Assembly (NCBI RefSeq): GCF_900102345.1
Contig: NZ_FNKB01000001.1
Location: forward strand, 2,728,001 to 2,792,000
Source of the DNA: Leucobacter chromiiresistens
GTDB taxonomy: Bacteria > Actinomycetota > Actinomycetes > Actinomycetales > Microbacteriaceae
Direction: 5' to 3'
DNA length: 64,000 nucleotides
Part shown: piece after piece, positions 46,202-56,863 of the stretch
Layout: each line of letters opens with the position of its first letter
How positions within the stretch are numbered: the first letter of the stretch is position 1
The notes under the pieces: generated by a model
What the model was told of the DNA's origin: nothing
The model's database searches: none
What the model saw: only the letters and a program-made list of their open reading frames with translations
Program-made: the position numbers and the translations under genes

Positions 46202-47739
46202 CAGAAGAGTCCCTTCGGTGCGGCGTCGAGTGCGATGACGCCGGGGCGGGCCGTGAGGTTGAGGTCGGCGACCTCGTCGGCGGTGAGTTCGGGGAGTCGC
46301 TGCACGAGGTCGAGGAAGCGCTCGATCTCGTGCGGTTCGAGCACGGGCTCGGCGAGCAGCCGGAACTTCGCGATGTACTGCTCGCGCGCGAAGGGCCGGG
46401 CGCCGAGCGGGTGGGCGTCGGCGACCGCGATCTCCTCGACGATGGTGCCGCCGTCGACGAGCTCGATCTCGACGCGCCCGCCGAAGGCCTTCTCGTCGGG
46501 GTCTTCGGAGTGGTACCGCCGCGTCCACTCCGCATCCTCCGCCGTGGTCACCTTCTGCCAGAGCGCGACCGTGTCGGCGCGGCCGGCGCGCTCGGGGGTG
46601 TACGAGTCGACGTGGTGCCAGCCGCCGTCCTGCAGGGCGACGGCGAAGATGTACGGGATGGAGTGGTCGAGGGTCTCCCGCGACGCGGTCGGATCGTACT
46701 TCTGAGGATCGTTCGCGCCCGAGCCGATCACGGTGTGGGTGTGGTGGCTGGAGTGGAGCACGATGCGCGCGATCCGCTCGGGGTCCGCGAGTTCGGGGTG
46801 CGCATGGTGGAGGCGACGAGCGAGGTCGATCCACGCCTGCGCCTGGTACTCGGCCGAGTGCTCCTTCGTGTAGCTGTCGAGGATGGCGCGCTTCGGCTCC
46901 CCCGCGGCGGGCAGCGGCACCTCGTAGGCGGCGGAGGGGCCGTCGAGCATCCAGGCGACCACGCCGTCCTCGCCCTCGTAGATGGGCGCCGGCGCGGTCT
47001 GGCCGCGCATCGCCCGGTCGACGGCCTCGACGGCCATCTTGCCGGCGAACGCCGGGGCGTGGGCCTTCCACGTCGAGATCTCGCCCTTGCGGCTCTGACG
47101 CGTCGCCGTCGTCGTGTGCAGCGCCTGCGCGACGGCCTGCGCGATGGTCGCGGCGTCGAGGCCGAGCAGGGTGCCGATGCCCGCGGCCGCGGAGGGGCCG
47201 AGGTGCGCGACGTGGTCGATCTTGTGGCGGTGCAGGCAGATCGCGCGCACGAGGTCCATCTGGATCTCGTACCCCGTGGCGATGCCGCGCACCAGCGCCC
47301 GGCCGTCGGCGCCGACGTGCTGGGCGACGGCGAGGATCGGCGGGATGTTGTCGCCGGGGTGCGAGTACTCGGCCGCCAGGAACGTGTCGTGGTAATCGAG
47401 CTCGCGCACGGCGACGCCGTTCGCCCAGGCCGCCCATTCGGGGCTCGATCGGAGCGCGTCGTCGCCTCTCGACGGGAGCCCGAGGATCGCGCTCCCCCGG
47501 CCTCCGCGCGACACGGGGTGCGCGAGCGCCTGCGCGCGAGCCGCGACGATCGGCGCTCGCGTGAGCGATGCCGCGGCGACGGACGCGTTGTCGATGATGC
47601 GGTTGACGATCATGTCGACCACGTCGGGGTCGACCCCGACCGGGTCCGCCGCGACCTCGGCGATCTTCCAGGCGAGCTGCTGCTCGCGCGGCAGCGACTC
47701 CTCGCTGCGGTGCACTCGGACGTGGTGGGTGACGGTCAT
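46201..47739 (-). CDS. prpD: 2-methylcitrate dehydratase
   Basis: A 512-residue MmgE/PrpD-family dehydratase acting on 2-methylcitrate. The N-terminal [32 protein letters not shown] and the [26 protein letters not shown] blocks are diagnostic. The C-terminal lid contains [23 protein letters not shown]. It overlaps the regulator gene by 4 nt upstream and prpB by 1 nt downstream, which places it as second gene of the operon. Confidence 0.94.
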   Translation of the reverse strand: MTVTHHVRVHRSEESLPREQQLAWKIAEVAADPVGVDPDVVDMIVNRIIDNASVAAASLTRAPIVAARAQALAHPVSRGGRGSAILGLPSRGDDALRSSPEWAAWANGVAVRELDYHDTFLAAEYSHPGDNIPPILAVAQHVGADGRALVRGIATGYEIQMDLVRAICLHRHKIDHVAHLGPSAAAGIGTLLGLDAATIAQAVAQALHTTTATRQSRKGEISTWKAHAPAFAGKMAVEAVDRAMRGQTAPAPIYEGEDGVVAWMLDGPSAAYEVPLPAAGEPKRAILDSYTKEHSAEYQAQAWIDLARRLHHAHPELADPERIARIVLHSSHHTHTVIGSGANDPQKYDPTASRETLDHSIPYIFAVALQDGGWHHVDSYTPERAGRADTVALWQKVTTAEDAEWTRRYHSEDPDEKAFGGRVEIELVDGGTIVEEIAVADAHPLGARPFAREQYIAKFRLLAEPVLEPHEIERFLDLVQRLPELTADEVADLNLTARPGVIALDAAPKGLF

Positions 47740-48416
47740 GCGGAGGCTCTCTCTTCGGTGTCGGCGATGGCGGCGAGGATCGACGCGAGCGCGCGATGCA
47801 GATGGACGTGGGTGGCGTGCGCGGCGAGCTCGGGGTCGCCGTCGGCGATGGCTCGGGCGATCAGGGCGTGCTCGCCGACTGAGGCGACGAGGCGCTCGTG
47901 GTGGTCGCGCGCGAGGGCGCGGGCGCGGGCCAGGTGGGTGCGGACGGGACGGAGGGCCTGCACGAGGTAGGGGTTCGCGACGGCGACGTCGATCGCCTCG
48001 TCGAAGCGCGCGATGAGGGCGTAGTACGCGTCGGCGCTCGATGCGGTGGGGTCGGGGTGCGCCGTCTCGAACGCGGACGCGATCTCCGCGAAGGTCTGCC
48101 GGTCGCCGCGCTCGGCAGCGAGGCGCGCCGCCGTCTCCTCGAGGGCTCGGCGCGTCTCGAACAGCGCGCGCACGTCTGCGACGTCGAAGCCGGAGACGAC
48201 GAGCACGCGGGCGGATTGCTGCGTGATCAGCCCGTCTGCGACGAGGCGCCCGATCGCTTCCCGCATCGGCGTGCGGCTGACGCCCCAGCGCAGCGACTGC
48301 TCCACCTCGCCGATGGCGGTGCCGGGCGCGAGCGCACCCGTCTGAATCTGCTCGAGCAGCGCCCGGTAGACGCGTTCGCCCGTGCGCTCGCTCTTCGCCG
48401 CTGTCGCCGTCGCCAT
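47736..48416 (-). CDS. GntR-family (FadR/FCD type) transcriptional regulator of the prp operon
   Basis: A 226-residue regulator. A winged helix-turn-helix ([49 protein letters not shown]) is followed by an FCD effector domain with metal-binding histidines ([35 protein letters not shown]). Being first in the operon it probably controls itself and the catabolic genes in response to a pathway acid. TACGTT ends 6 nt before the ATG, so leaderless; a CGTATACG palindrome lies upstream. Confidence 0.92.
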   Translation of the reverse strand: MATATAAKSERTGERVYRALLEQIQTGALAPGTAIGEVEQSLRWGVSRTPMREAIGRLVADGLITQQSARVLVVSGFDVADVRALFETRRALEETAARLAAERGDRQTFAEIASAFETAHPDPTASSADAYYALIARFDEAIDVAVANPYLVQALRPVRTHLARARALARDHHERLVASVGEHALIARAIADGDPELAAHATHVHLHRALASILAAIADTEERASA

Positions 48417-48422
48417 GGGGCT

Positions 48423-48451
48423 AACGTATCCACTGACCTCCGAAAGCGCAA
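48423..48451 (-). promoter_or_regulatory. Promoter of the gntR-prpD-prpB-prpC-crotonase operon
   Basis: Minus-strand TTGCGC (48451-48446) and TACGTT (48428-48423) are 17 nt apart, and the -10 ends 6 nt before the regulator ATG. Confidence 0.65.
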
Positions 48452-48476
48452 GGGGAGCCGCGAAAACCGCTCACTG

Positions 48477-48484
48477 CGTATACG
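48477..48484. promoter_or_regulatory. CGTATACG palindrome, possible GntR operator
   Basis: A perfect 8-bp palindrome lies about 26 nt upstream of the -35 element of the prp promoter, just beyond the YhgE stop. GntR/FadR-type operators often have a GTAT-type half-site, so the autogenous regulator could bind here. Confidence 0.35.
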
Positions 48485-48489
48485 AACGG

Positions 48490-50385
48490 CTACCCGATCA
48501 GGCTCGGCTGCAGATCCTTCAGGGTGCGCGACCGCATCGTCTTCGCGACGCCGAGCGCCGCGACCAGCACGGCGATGACGAGCACGAGCGCGAGCTTGAG
48601 CGCCTCGCTCGCGGCATCGGCGAGGTCGCCGCCGTACATGAGCTGGCGCAGGCCGTCGACCGCGAACGACATCGGCAGGTAGTGGTGCAGCGTCGCGAGC
48701 GACGGCGGCAGCGTCTGCCAGGGGAACGTGCCTCCGGCGGTGACGAGCTGCACCACCATGAGCACGAGGCCGAGGAACTGCCCCACACTGCCCAGCCAGA
48801 CGTTCAGGGCGAGGATGATGGCGGCGAACGTCGCCGACGCGAGCGCGATCGTGCCGTATGCGGCGACGGGATGCGCGAAGTCGAATCTGAGCGCGAATGC
48901 GACGATGGCGAAGAGCCCCAGCATCTGCGTCGCCCCGAGCAGCGCCGGAGTCGCCCAGCCGGCGAGCGTCACGCGCAACGGCGTGTGCAGCGCGGTCACG
49001 GCGCGGCGCGAGACGGGCTTCAAGATGAGGAAGAGCGCGTAGATGCCGATCCACGCGGCGAGGCTCATGAAGAACGGCGCCAGCCCGGCGCCGTAGCTGC
49101 CCGCGGAGGTGACGCGGCTCGTCTGCACGTCGACGGGGCTCGCGATGTTGTCGGCCTGCGCCGCGCGCAGCTCGTCGGAGCTGTCGGGGAGCTGCGCGAC
49201 GCCGTCGGCGAGGCCGTCGCGCAGCTGCCCCGCCCCGGTGGTGAGGTCGCCGAGGCCGCTCTGCAGGCTGCCCGATCCGTCGACGAGCTGCGCCAGTCCG
49301 TCGTCGAGTGCGCGGGCGCCGTCCGCCGCCGTCGCGATGCCGTTCGCGAGCTGCGGCGTCGCGTCCGCGAGTCGCCGCGACCCGTCGGCCACCTGCTGGG
49401 AGCCGCTCGCGAGCGTGTCGAGCTGCGCACTGGCGTCCTGCACCTGCCCGTTCACGGCCGAGAGGTCGCCCCCCGCGCGGTCCATCGCCGCGCTCACCCG
49501 GTCGATCACGGCCTGGTCCACGTGCGCGCTCGCGAGATCCTCCAGGATCGCCGCGCGGTCCTGCGCGAGCGCGTCGAGGGCGCGCTGGCTCGCGCCCGCG
49601 GCCTCCCTGCCGTACTGCGCCACCGTCGCGTTGCCCGCGGCGACCTGCGACGCCCCGTCGGCCAGCGTCTCGGTGCTCTGCGGCAGCCCGGCGGTCGCGT
49701 CGCGCAGCTCGCCGAGCCCGGAGGCCAGCCGCCCCGAGCCCTCGGCGGCCTGCTGGGACCCGGCGTGCAGCTTCCCCGCACCGTCGCGCGCCGTCGCGGA
49801 GCCGTCGGTCAGTGCACTCGCGCCGTCGGTCGCCTCGACGAGGGAGCCGCGCACCTGCGATATGCCGTCGAGCAGCGACTTCGCGGCCTCGCGGTTCACC
49901 GATTGCACGACCTGCTTCTGGATGCGCTGCACCGCCTGCTCGCCGATCGTGGTCGCGAGGTAGCTGTTCGCATCGTTCGTCGTGAGCACCACGTCTGCGC
50001 GGTGCGGGTCGTCGGTCTGCGACGACTGCAGGGCTTCGGAGAAGTCCTCGGGCAGCGTCACCGTGAAGTCGTAGACGCCGTTCGCGATGCCGCGCTCGGC
50101 ATCCGCCGCACTCACCCGGTGCCAGTCGAAGCTGCCGTCCTCGATCAGATTCTCGGCGACCTCGTCGCCGATCACCCGCACGTCGTCTCCCTCGTCCACG
50201 CCGGTGTCGGCGACCACGAGTGCGACGGGCACCTGGTCGAGCCGGGCGTACGGATCCTGGTTCGCCCACAGGTACAGGCCGCCGTAGAGCAGCGGCACGC
50301 ACATGAGCGCGACGAACGCGAGTCGTGCCATCTTGGTCGCCCAGAGACGGGCGAACTCGGCGCGGATCATCTGCGGGATCTTCAT
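48490..50385 (-). CDS. YhgE/Pip family membrane protein
   Basis: A 631-residue membrane protein. One N-terminal helix (ARLAFVALMCVPLLYGGLYLWAN) is followed by a periplasm-facing-like region of about 380 residues with Gly/Ala/Asp-rich heptad-type repeats (GSQQAAEGSGRLASGLGELRDATAG, DGSGSLQSGLGDLTTGAGQLRDGL), then about five C-terminal helices. This is the YhgE/Pip architecture of phage-receptor and ESX-linked proteins, which resembles ABC-2 permeases. The start overlaps the degenerate ATPase gene (4 nt). Confidence 0.9.
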   Translation of the reverse strand: MKIPQMIRAEFARLWATKMARLAFVALMCVPLLYGGLYLWANQDPYARLDQVPVALVVADTGVDEGDDVRVIGDEVAENLIEDGSFDWHRVSAADAERGIANGVYDFTVTLPEDFSEALQSSQTDDPHRADVVLTTNDANSYLATTIGEQAVQRIQKQVVQSVNREAAKSLLDGISQVRGSLVEATDGASALTDGSATARDGAGKLHAGSQQAAEGSGRLASGLGELRDATAGLPQSTETLADGASQVAAGNATVAQYGREAAGASQRALDALAQDRAAILEDLASAHVDQAVIDRVSAAMDRAGGDLSAVNGQVQDASAQLDTLASGSQQVADGSRRLADATPQLANGIATAADGARALDDGLAQLVDGSGSLQSGLGDLTTGAGQLRDGLADGVAQLPDSSDELRAAQADNIASPVDVQTSRVTSAGSYGAGLAPFFMSLAAWIGIYALFLILKPVSRRAVTALHTPLRVTLAGWATPALLGATQMLGLFAIVAFALRFDFAHPVAAYGTIALASATFAAIILALNVWLGSVGQFLGLVLMVVQLVTAGGTFPWQTLPPSLATLHHYLPMSFAVDGLRQLMYGGDLADAASEALKLALVLVIAVLVAALGVAKTMRSRTLKDLQPSLIG

Positions 50386-51074
50386 GCGCGCTCCTCCTCC
50401 GCATCGTTCGCGCCGGCGACTCCCGGCGACTGTTCACCGGGCCACTCGCGCAGCGGCATGACCTCACCGGTCCCCCACCCCTCCGGGTGGGCGGCGATCG
50501 CCGCTCGCGCCGCCTGGCCCGCGATGACGAGCACGGCGGCCCCGTCGTCCGCGAGTTCGCAGGCGATCCGCCACCAGCCCTCGGGCGCGCCGCCGTGCCG
50601 GTCCGGCGAGACCAGCACCAGTCCCTCGACGCCGGGCCGCTGCAGCGCGAGCTCGCAGAGCGCGCGCACCCGGGCCTCGGGCGCGAGATTGCCGATCGGC
50701 ATCCGCGCGAACTCCCGCAGCCCCAGGCGCTCGAGCTCCTGGCGCACGGCCACGGGCCCGCCGAACCGTCCCGCGAACATCAGCTCCTCCGCGACGACGT
50801 CGGCGAGCAGCACGTCGCCGTGCGGCTCGCTCACGTCGGGGGCGTCGACGAGCGCGACGCGGCGGCGCAGCGCCCGCGCATCGGGGGCATCGTCGATCGC
50901 GACCTCGCCGGAGTCGGGCTTCATGCGGCCCGACACGATGAGCCCGAGAACGGTGGGCCGCTGCGCGGTCTCCGCCTCGACGAACACCGCGGTTCCCGAG
51001 TGCATCGACACGTCGATCGGCGGGAGCGCCCGCCCGCCCGGTCCTTTGCTGACCGCCGTCGCCCGCACCCGCAT
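50382..51074 (-). CDS. Degenerate ABC-ATPase-like protein paired with YhgE/Pip
   Basis: A 230-residue protein aligned by eye to ABC ATPases, for example SGTAVFVEAETAQRPTVLGLIVSGRMKPDSGEVAIDDAPDARALRRRVALVD, matching the Walker A to Q-loop stretch. The Walker A glycines and lysine are replaced (EAETAQRPT, 33-41), the LSGGQ position reads NLAPEA (129-134) and Walker B ends VSPD rather than DEP (about 153-157). It is therefore unlikely to hydrolyse ATP. The 4-nt overlap with the YhgE/Pip gene suggests a fixed partner. Alternative: an unrelated alpha/beta protein with a chance resemblance. Confidence 0.6.
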   Translation of the reverse strand: MRVRATAVSKGPGGRALPPIDVSMHSGTAVFVEAETAQRPTVLGLIVSGRMKPDSGEVAIDDAPDARALRRRVALVDAPDVSEPHGDVLLADVVAEELMFAGRFGGPVAVRQELERLGLREFARMPIGNLAPEARVRALCELALQRPGVEGLVLVSPDRHGGAPEGWWRIACELADDGAAVLVIAGQAARAAIAAHPEGWGTGEVMPLREWPGEQSPGVAGANDAEEERA

Positions 51075-51163
51075 GAGTCCATCCCCGCCCTACTCGTTCT
51101 CCAACCCTGCGAGTGTAGTCCTCCGCTCCCTGAGTGCGCGGGCAGGTGAACGGGCGTTCGACG

Positions 51164-52069
51164 TCAGAGGTCGTCGATGACGATTTTGTGCATGCCGAGC
51201 AGGTGCTCGAAGGCGTGCGGGCGCTCCATGAGCCTCCCCATGTCGGCGGGCACGATCTGCCAGCTCACCCCGAACTCGTCGACCAGCCAGCCGCACTGCT
51301 CCGCCTCCGGCACGGCCGAGAGCGCGGCCCACAACCGGTCGATCTCCGCCTGGTCCGCGCAGTGCACCTCGAGCGACACCCCCGAGCTGAACGTGAAATC
51401 CTGCTCCACGCCCGAATCCATCACGGCGAACATCTGGTCGCGGATGCGGAAGTCGCTGTACATGAGTGCATCGGCCGTCGCCGGCCCGGTCGGCTCGCCG
51501 TAGGGGAAGGATCCGACGAGCGAGGCGTCGTCGAACACCTCGATGTATCGGTCGCGCGCCGCGGCCGCGCGGTTCTGCGCGGCTCCGCCGAACATGAGCG
51601 ACGGCATCACGAACGGGGCGTCCGGGTCTCCGCCGTCGTTCACGCTGAGCTGCCAGGTCATGCCGTAGCGATCCTGCACCCAGCCGTAGCGCGGGCTGAA
51701 GGGGTACGCGTCGAGCGGCATCAGCACCGTGCCCCCGTCCTGCAGCCCCTCCCACACCCGGTCGAGGGCCTCGCGCGCCGCGTCGCCTCCGCCGAACCGC
51801 GCGCCCGTGAACATGAGGAACATCGAGATCGACGGATTCGGTGCGAACTCCTCGCCCGCGTTGATCAGCGTGATCCGGTAGCCCGACACGCTGACGGCGA
51901 CCGTCAGCGGCGCCCCGGCCAGCGGCTGCTGGAAGTCGAGGAGGCCGGTCTCGGGGTACCGGGACTCGACCGTCGCCGTGGTGTCGGGGAGCACGCTCGC
52001 GTAGAAGCGGCCGACCTCCTCCGCGTTTCCCCGGCACCAGATGTTGGGCACGATGTACTGGTGGGTCAT
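51164..52069 (-). CDS. Two-domain VOC (PhnB/glyoxalase-like) protein
   Basis: A 301-residue protein with two VOC-type domains in tandem (about 1-145 and 150-300), each with the PNIWCRGNAEEVGRFYASVLPDT-like start or the WQLSVNDGG and WQIVPADMG end strand. They resemble the PhnB/3-demethylubiquinone-3-methyltransferase-like subgroup. Metal-site residues are not clear. ATG 52069 follows AAAGGA. Function is unknown. It is divergent from another VOC gene. Confidence 0.87.
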   Translation of the reverse strand: MTHQYIVPNIWCRGNAEEVGRFYASVLPDTTATVESRYPETGLLDFQQPLAGAPLTVAVSVSGYRITLINAGEEFAPNPSISMFLMFTGARFGGGDAAREALDRVWEGLQDGGTVLMPLDAYPFSPRYGWVQDRYGMTWQLSVNDGGDPDAPFVMPSLMFGGAAQNRAAAARDRYIEVFDDASLVGSFPYGEPTGPATADALMYSDFRIRDQMFAVMDSGVEQDFTFSSGVSLEVHCADQAEIDRLWAALSAVPEAEQCGWLVDEFGVSWQIVPADMGRLMERPHAFEHLLGMHKIVIDDL

Positions 52070-52266
52070 GGCCGTTCCTTTCACAGGCGGGCGAGGCGTC
52101 GATGCCGGGGGCGCGAATGCCGGATGCGGCCACCCGCGCGGCCCGCTCTCAGTATCCGCCGCGGGCTCGGCGGCGGCAAGACCCGGATCGGTGACAATCT
52201 CGCCGATCGGGGGCACAATGTGAGCAGAGGGGTCTGCCGGGGCCCCGCGAGCTCCGAGGAGACCTC

Positions 52267-52710
52267 ATGTCGATCAGCCTGAACCCCTACCTCAACTTCC
52301 ACGGCACGGCGAGCGACGCGCTCGAGTTCTACCACTCCGTGCTCGGCGGCGAGATCCGCCTCATGCAGTACGACTCGATTCCCGGGATGATGGGCGACCC
52401 CGCCGAGGCGGAGAAGATCATGCACGGGCAGATCGATACCCCCGACAGGCTCACCATCATGGCCGCGGACTATCCGTCGTCGATGGCCGATGCGCCGGAT
52501 GCGGCCGCCTCCGGGCACTCGGTGTGCGTCTCGGGTGACGACGCCGACCGCATCCGCGCGCTGTGGGAGGGGCTCTCGCAGGGCGCGCAGATCCGGGAGC
52601 CGTTCGAGACCGCCCCCTGGGGCGACACGTTCGGCATGCTGGCCGACCGGTTCGGGGTGCCGTGGATGTTCAGCCTCGCGCCTCAGGCGGGCGCGGATTC
52701 GCCCTCGTAG
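52267..52710 (+). CDS. VOC-family PhnB-like protein
   Basis: A 147-residue single-domain VOC protein (LNPYLNFHGTASDALEFYHSVLGGEI, then WGDTFGMLADRFGVPWMFSLA). ATG 52267 follows GAGGAG. The last 28 nt overlap the convergent VOC gene, so the two 3' ends are antisense. Substrate is not known. Confidence 0.9.
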   Translation: MSISLNPYLNFHGTASDALEFYHSVLGGEIRLMQYDSIPGMMGDPAEAEKIMHGQIDTPDRLTIMAADYPSSMADAPDAAASGHSVCVSGDDADRIRALWEGLSQGAQIREPFETAPWGDTFGMLADRFGVPWMFSLAPQAGADSPS

Positions 52711-53093
52711 CCGATGAGCCAGCGCACCCCGTACCGATCGACGACCTGCCCGTCGCTCGCCTCCCACTCGCGGCGCTCGAGCGGCTGCAGCACGCGGCCC
52801 GCGACCGCGAGGGCGTCGAACCAGCGGTGCAGCGTCGCCGGCGCGGCCGCCCCGAGCAGCGAGAAGAACATGCCGCCCATGTGCAGCGCGTCCTCGTCGG
52901 CACCCGCGTCAGCCCCGTAGATAGCGACCGGCCCCACGAGCGTGCCGTGGGCGATCGCGTCCGCGGGCCCGTCGGCGCGACCGAATTCGCCGAACGTGTG
53001 CAGCTCAATCGCGCCCCCGAACACGGATCTGTAGAACTCCAGCGCCTCTCCCGCGGTTCCGGGGAAGAGGAGATAGGGCGTGATTCCGGTCAT
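52683..53093 (-). CDS. VOC-family PhnB-like protein
   Basis: A 136-residue VOC protein (GITPYLLFPGTAGEALEFYRSVFGGAIELHTFGEFG, then DGQVVDRYGVRWLIGYEG) related to the other two VOC proteins beside it. It overlaps the preceding plus-strand VOC gene by 28 nt and lies just downstream of pheT. Function is unknown. Confidence 0.88.
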   Translation of the reverse strand: MTGITPYLLFPGTAGEALEFYRSVFGGAIELHTFGEFGRADGPADAIAHGTLVGPVAIYGADAGADEDALHMGGMFFSLLGAAAPATLHRWFDALAVAGRVLQPLERREWEASDGQVVDRYGVRWLIGYEGESAPA

Positions 53094-53163
53094 CGGCGGG
53101 CTCCCTTTCGTCGGTTCGGTGTTCCGTCGGAGCGCTGTTCCGTCGGCGCGCCGTTCCGCAGGT

Positions 53164-55796
53164 TCAGTCGCGCAGTCGGGCTGCGAAGGCGAGTGCCGCC
53201 GCCGAGACCCCGTCGAGCTTCGCGGCGCTCGCCTCCTCGGCGGTCAGCGTGCGATCGACGGCGCGGAATCGCAACGCGAACGTGAGCGCCTTCGTGCCCG
53301 GCTCGATGCCCGCCCCGCGGTAGTCGTCAACGATCCTCGCGGCCTCGAGCAGCTCGCCCGCGCCGGCCACGACCACGGCGAGCAGGTCGCCCGCGGGCAC
53401 GTCGTCGGCGACGACGAGGGTGAGGTCCTGCGTCGCGGCGGGGTAGGTGGAGAGCTGCGCGGTCTCCGGCTGCCGCGGGGCGAGCTCGATCAGACGATCC
53501 AGGTCGAGCTCGAACGCGGCCGCTCGGCCCGGCAGGTGGTGCTCGGCGACCAGCTCGGGGAGCAGCTCGCCGGCCACCCCCACCACCACGAGTCCGCCCT
53601 CGTCACCGTCGGCGTCCGCGCCCGCTCCGCCGACGCGGATCGCGAGTTCGGCGGTGCGGCCCGGGTGGAAGGCGCGGTGGGAGCCCTGCGAGACGACCAG
53701 CTCGGCCGAGACGGCGCCGGCGACGGTGCGCGCGGCGTCCAGCGCATCCGCCCAGTCGGCGGCGCGAGCCGGCTCGCCGACCTGCTTCGCCACGGCGTCT
53801 CCGAGCAGCAGCCCGGCGATGCGGCGCGGCTGGCGCGGGATCGACGCGTTGAGCTGCGCGAGCACCGCGTCGTCGGGCCGCTCGGCGAGCGGGGGCACCG
53901 TCTCGGTGCCGATCCGCACACCGTCGGCGCGGGGCTCGAACACGAGGCCGAGCTCCAGGAGCGCGAGGTCGGTGAGACCGCGCGACACGTTGCGCTGCGC
54001 CGCGACCACCAGCCCCGGCAGCAGCGACCGGCGCAGGAACGGCGATTGCGCGTCGAGGGCGTTCGCGAGGGCGACGGCCTCGACGGGCGCCGCCCCGCGC
54101 ACCGCACCAGCCGCAGCTGCGGCGGCGTCGGCCTCCGCCGCGTCGGGCCCCGACTGCTCGGCGCCCGCGCCGAAGGCATCCAGCTGCGCCCGCGACACGA
54201 ACGGGTAGCTCTGCACCTCGTCGAGTCCGGCAGCGGTCACCACGTCGGCGACGCGGCGACGCAGCCGCTGGCTGCGCGTCAGGCCGCGACCGGCGGGAGC
54301 CACGGGCAGCACCGAGGGGATGCGGTCGTAGCCGACGATGCGGGCGACCTCCTCGACGAGGTCGGCGCCGCGGCTGAGGTCGGAGCGCCAGCTCGGAGGG
54401 GCGACGCGCAGTTCATCGTTCTCGTCGGCGACGATGCGGCACCCGATCGTCTCGATCGCGCCGCGGATCTCGGCATCGCTGTAGTCCGTGCCGAGCAGTC
54501 CGTTGACGCGCGCCACGGGCAGACGCACCTCTTCCGACTCCCAGGGCGCGACGAGGTCGGAGCCCAGCGCGTCGGCGGTGCCGCCCGCGAGGTCGACGAG
54601 CAGGTCGACCATGCGCTGCGCCGCGGCCCGCGAGACGAGCGGATCGACGCCGCGCTCGAAGCGCTTCGACGCCTCGCTCGGCAGCTTGTGCCGGCGCGCG
54701 GTGCGCGCGATCGACACGGGATCGAAGGTGGCCGCCTCGATGAGCACGTCGACGGTGCCGTCGTCGGCCTTCGTCGATTCGCCGCCCATGACCCCGGCCA
54801 GGCCGATCGCGCCTGATTCGTCGGCGATCACGAGATCCTCGGCGTGCAGCTCGCGCTCCTGACCATCGAGAGTGACGAGCGTCTCCCCCGCCGCGGCACG
54901 GCGCACGGTGATGCCGCCGGTGAGCTTCGAGAGGTCGTATGCGTGCAGCGGCTGGCCGAGCTCGAGCATCACGTAGTTCGAAATGTCGACCTCGAGCGAC
55001 AGCGAGCGGATGCCGGCGAGCTGCAGCCGGGCCGCCATCCAGGCGGGGGTCGGCCGCGACGGGTCGATGCCGCGGACGACGCGCGTCACGAACCCGGTGG
55101 CTCCCGCGCGGCCTCGGATCGGCGCGCGGTCGTCGATCGAGACCTGGAACCCGGCGCCGATGGCCGGCGTCACCGCCTGCGCCGGATCGCTGAAGGTCGC
55201 CCCCGTCGCATGCGCGTATTCGCGGCCGACGCCGCGAATGGAGAACGCGTACCCGCGATCCGGGGTGACGTTGATCTCGACCGCCGTGTCGGAGAGCCCG
55301 AGCAGCGCACGGGCGTCGTCGCCGACGGCGGGGTCGAGGCCCAGACGGGAGAGCACGATGATGCCGTCGTGATCCTCGCCGAGCGAGAGCTCGCGCGCCG
55401 AGGCGATCATGCCGTCCGACACGTGCCCGTACGTCTTGCGCGCCGAGATCTCGAACCCGCCGGGCAGCACCGCGCCCGGCAGCGACACGACGACCTTGTC
55501 GCCCGCGTCGAAGTTGTGCGCGCCGCAGACGATGCCGCGCACGCCGGCCCCGCCGTCCGCTGCCGTCCGCCCCTCGGGGGCGACGCGCACCTGGCACCAG
55601 TTCACCGTCTTGCCGTTCGAGTGCTCCTCGGGTTCGCGGGAGAGCACCTCGCCGACTACCACGGGTCCGGTCACGTCGAAGCGGCGGATCGACTCCTCCT
55701 CGAAGCCCACGCGCACGAGGTCGGCGTGCACCGCCTCGGGGGTGACGTCTTCGGGCAGCGAGACGACCTCGCCGAGCCAGCTGAGCGGAACGCGCA

Positions 55797-55797
<1 letters not shown>
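53164..55797 (-). CDS. pheT: Phenylalanine--tRNA ligase beta subunit
   Basis: An 877-residue subunit that forms the (alpha-beta)2 synthetase with PheS. It holds an N-terminal tRNA-binding OB domain (RVPLSWLGEVVSLP through VVGEVLSREPEEHSNGKTVNWCQVRV), B3/B4 editing domains (SIRGVGREYAHATGATF, ISNYVMLELGQPLHAYDL), the B5 fold and catalytic-like domains, and a C-terminal ferredoxin-like anticodon-binding domain (QLSTYPAATQDLTLVV). ATG 55797 overlaps the pheS stop by 1 nt (TAATG). Confidence 0.96.
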
Positions 55798-56855
<1,058 letters not shown>

Positions 56856-56857
56856 TT

Positions 56858-56863
56858 ATCTTA
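56858..56863 (-). promoter_or_regulatory. -10 hexamer of pheST overlapping the pxpBC stop codon
   Basis: Minus-strand TAAGAT ends 8 nt before the pheS GTG. The first three bases are the TAA stop of the upstream gene. An AAGGA that could serve as ribosome site also lies in the gap. Confidence 0.45.
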
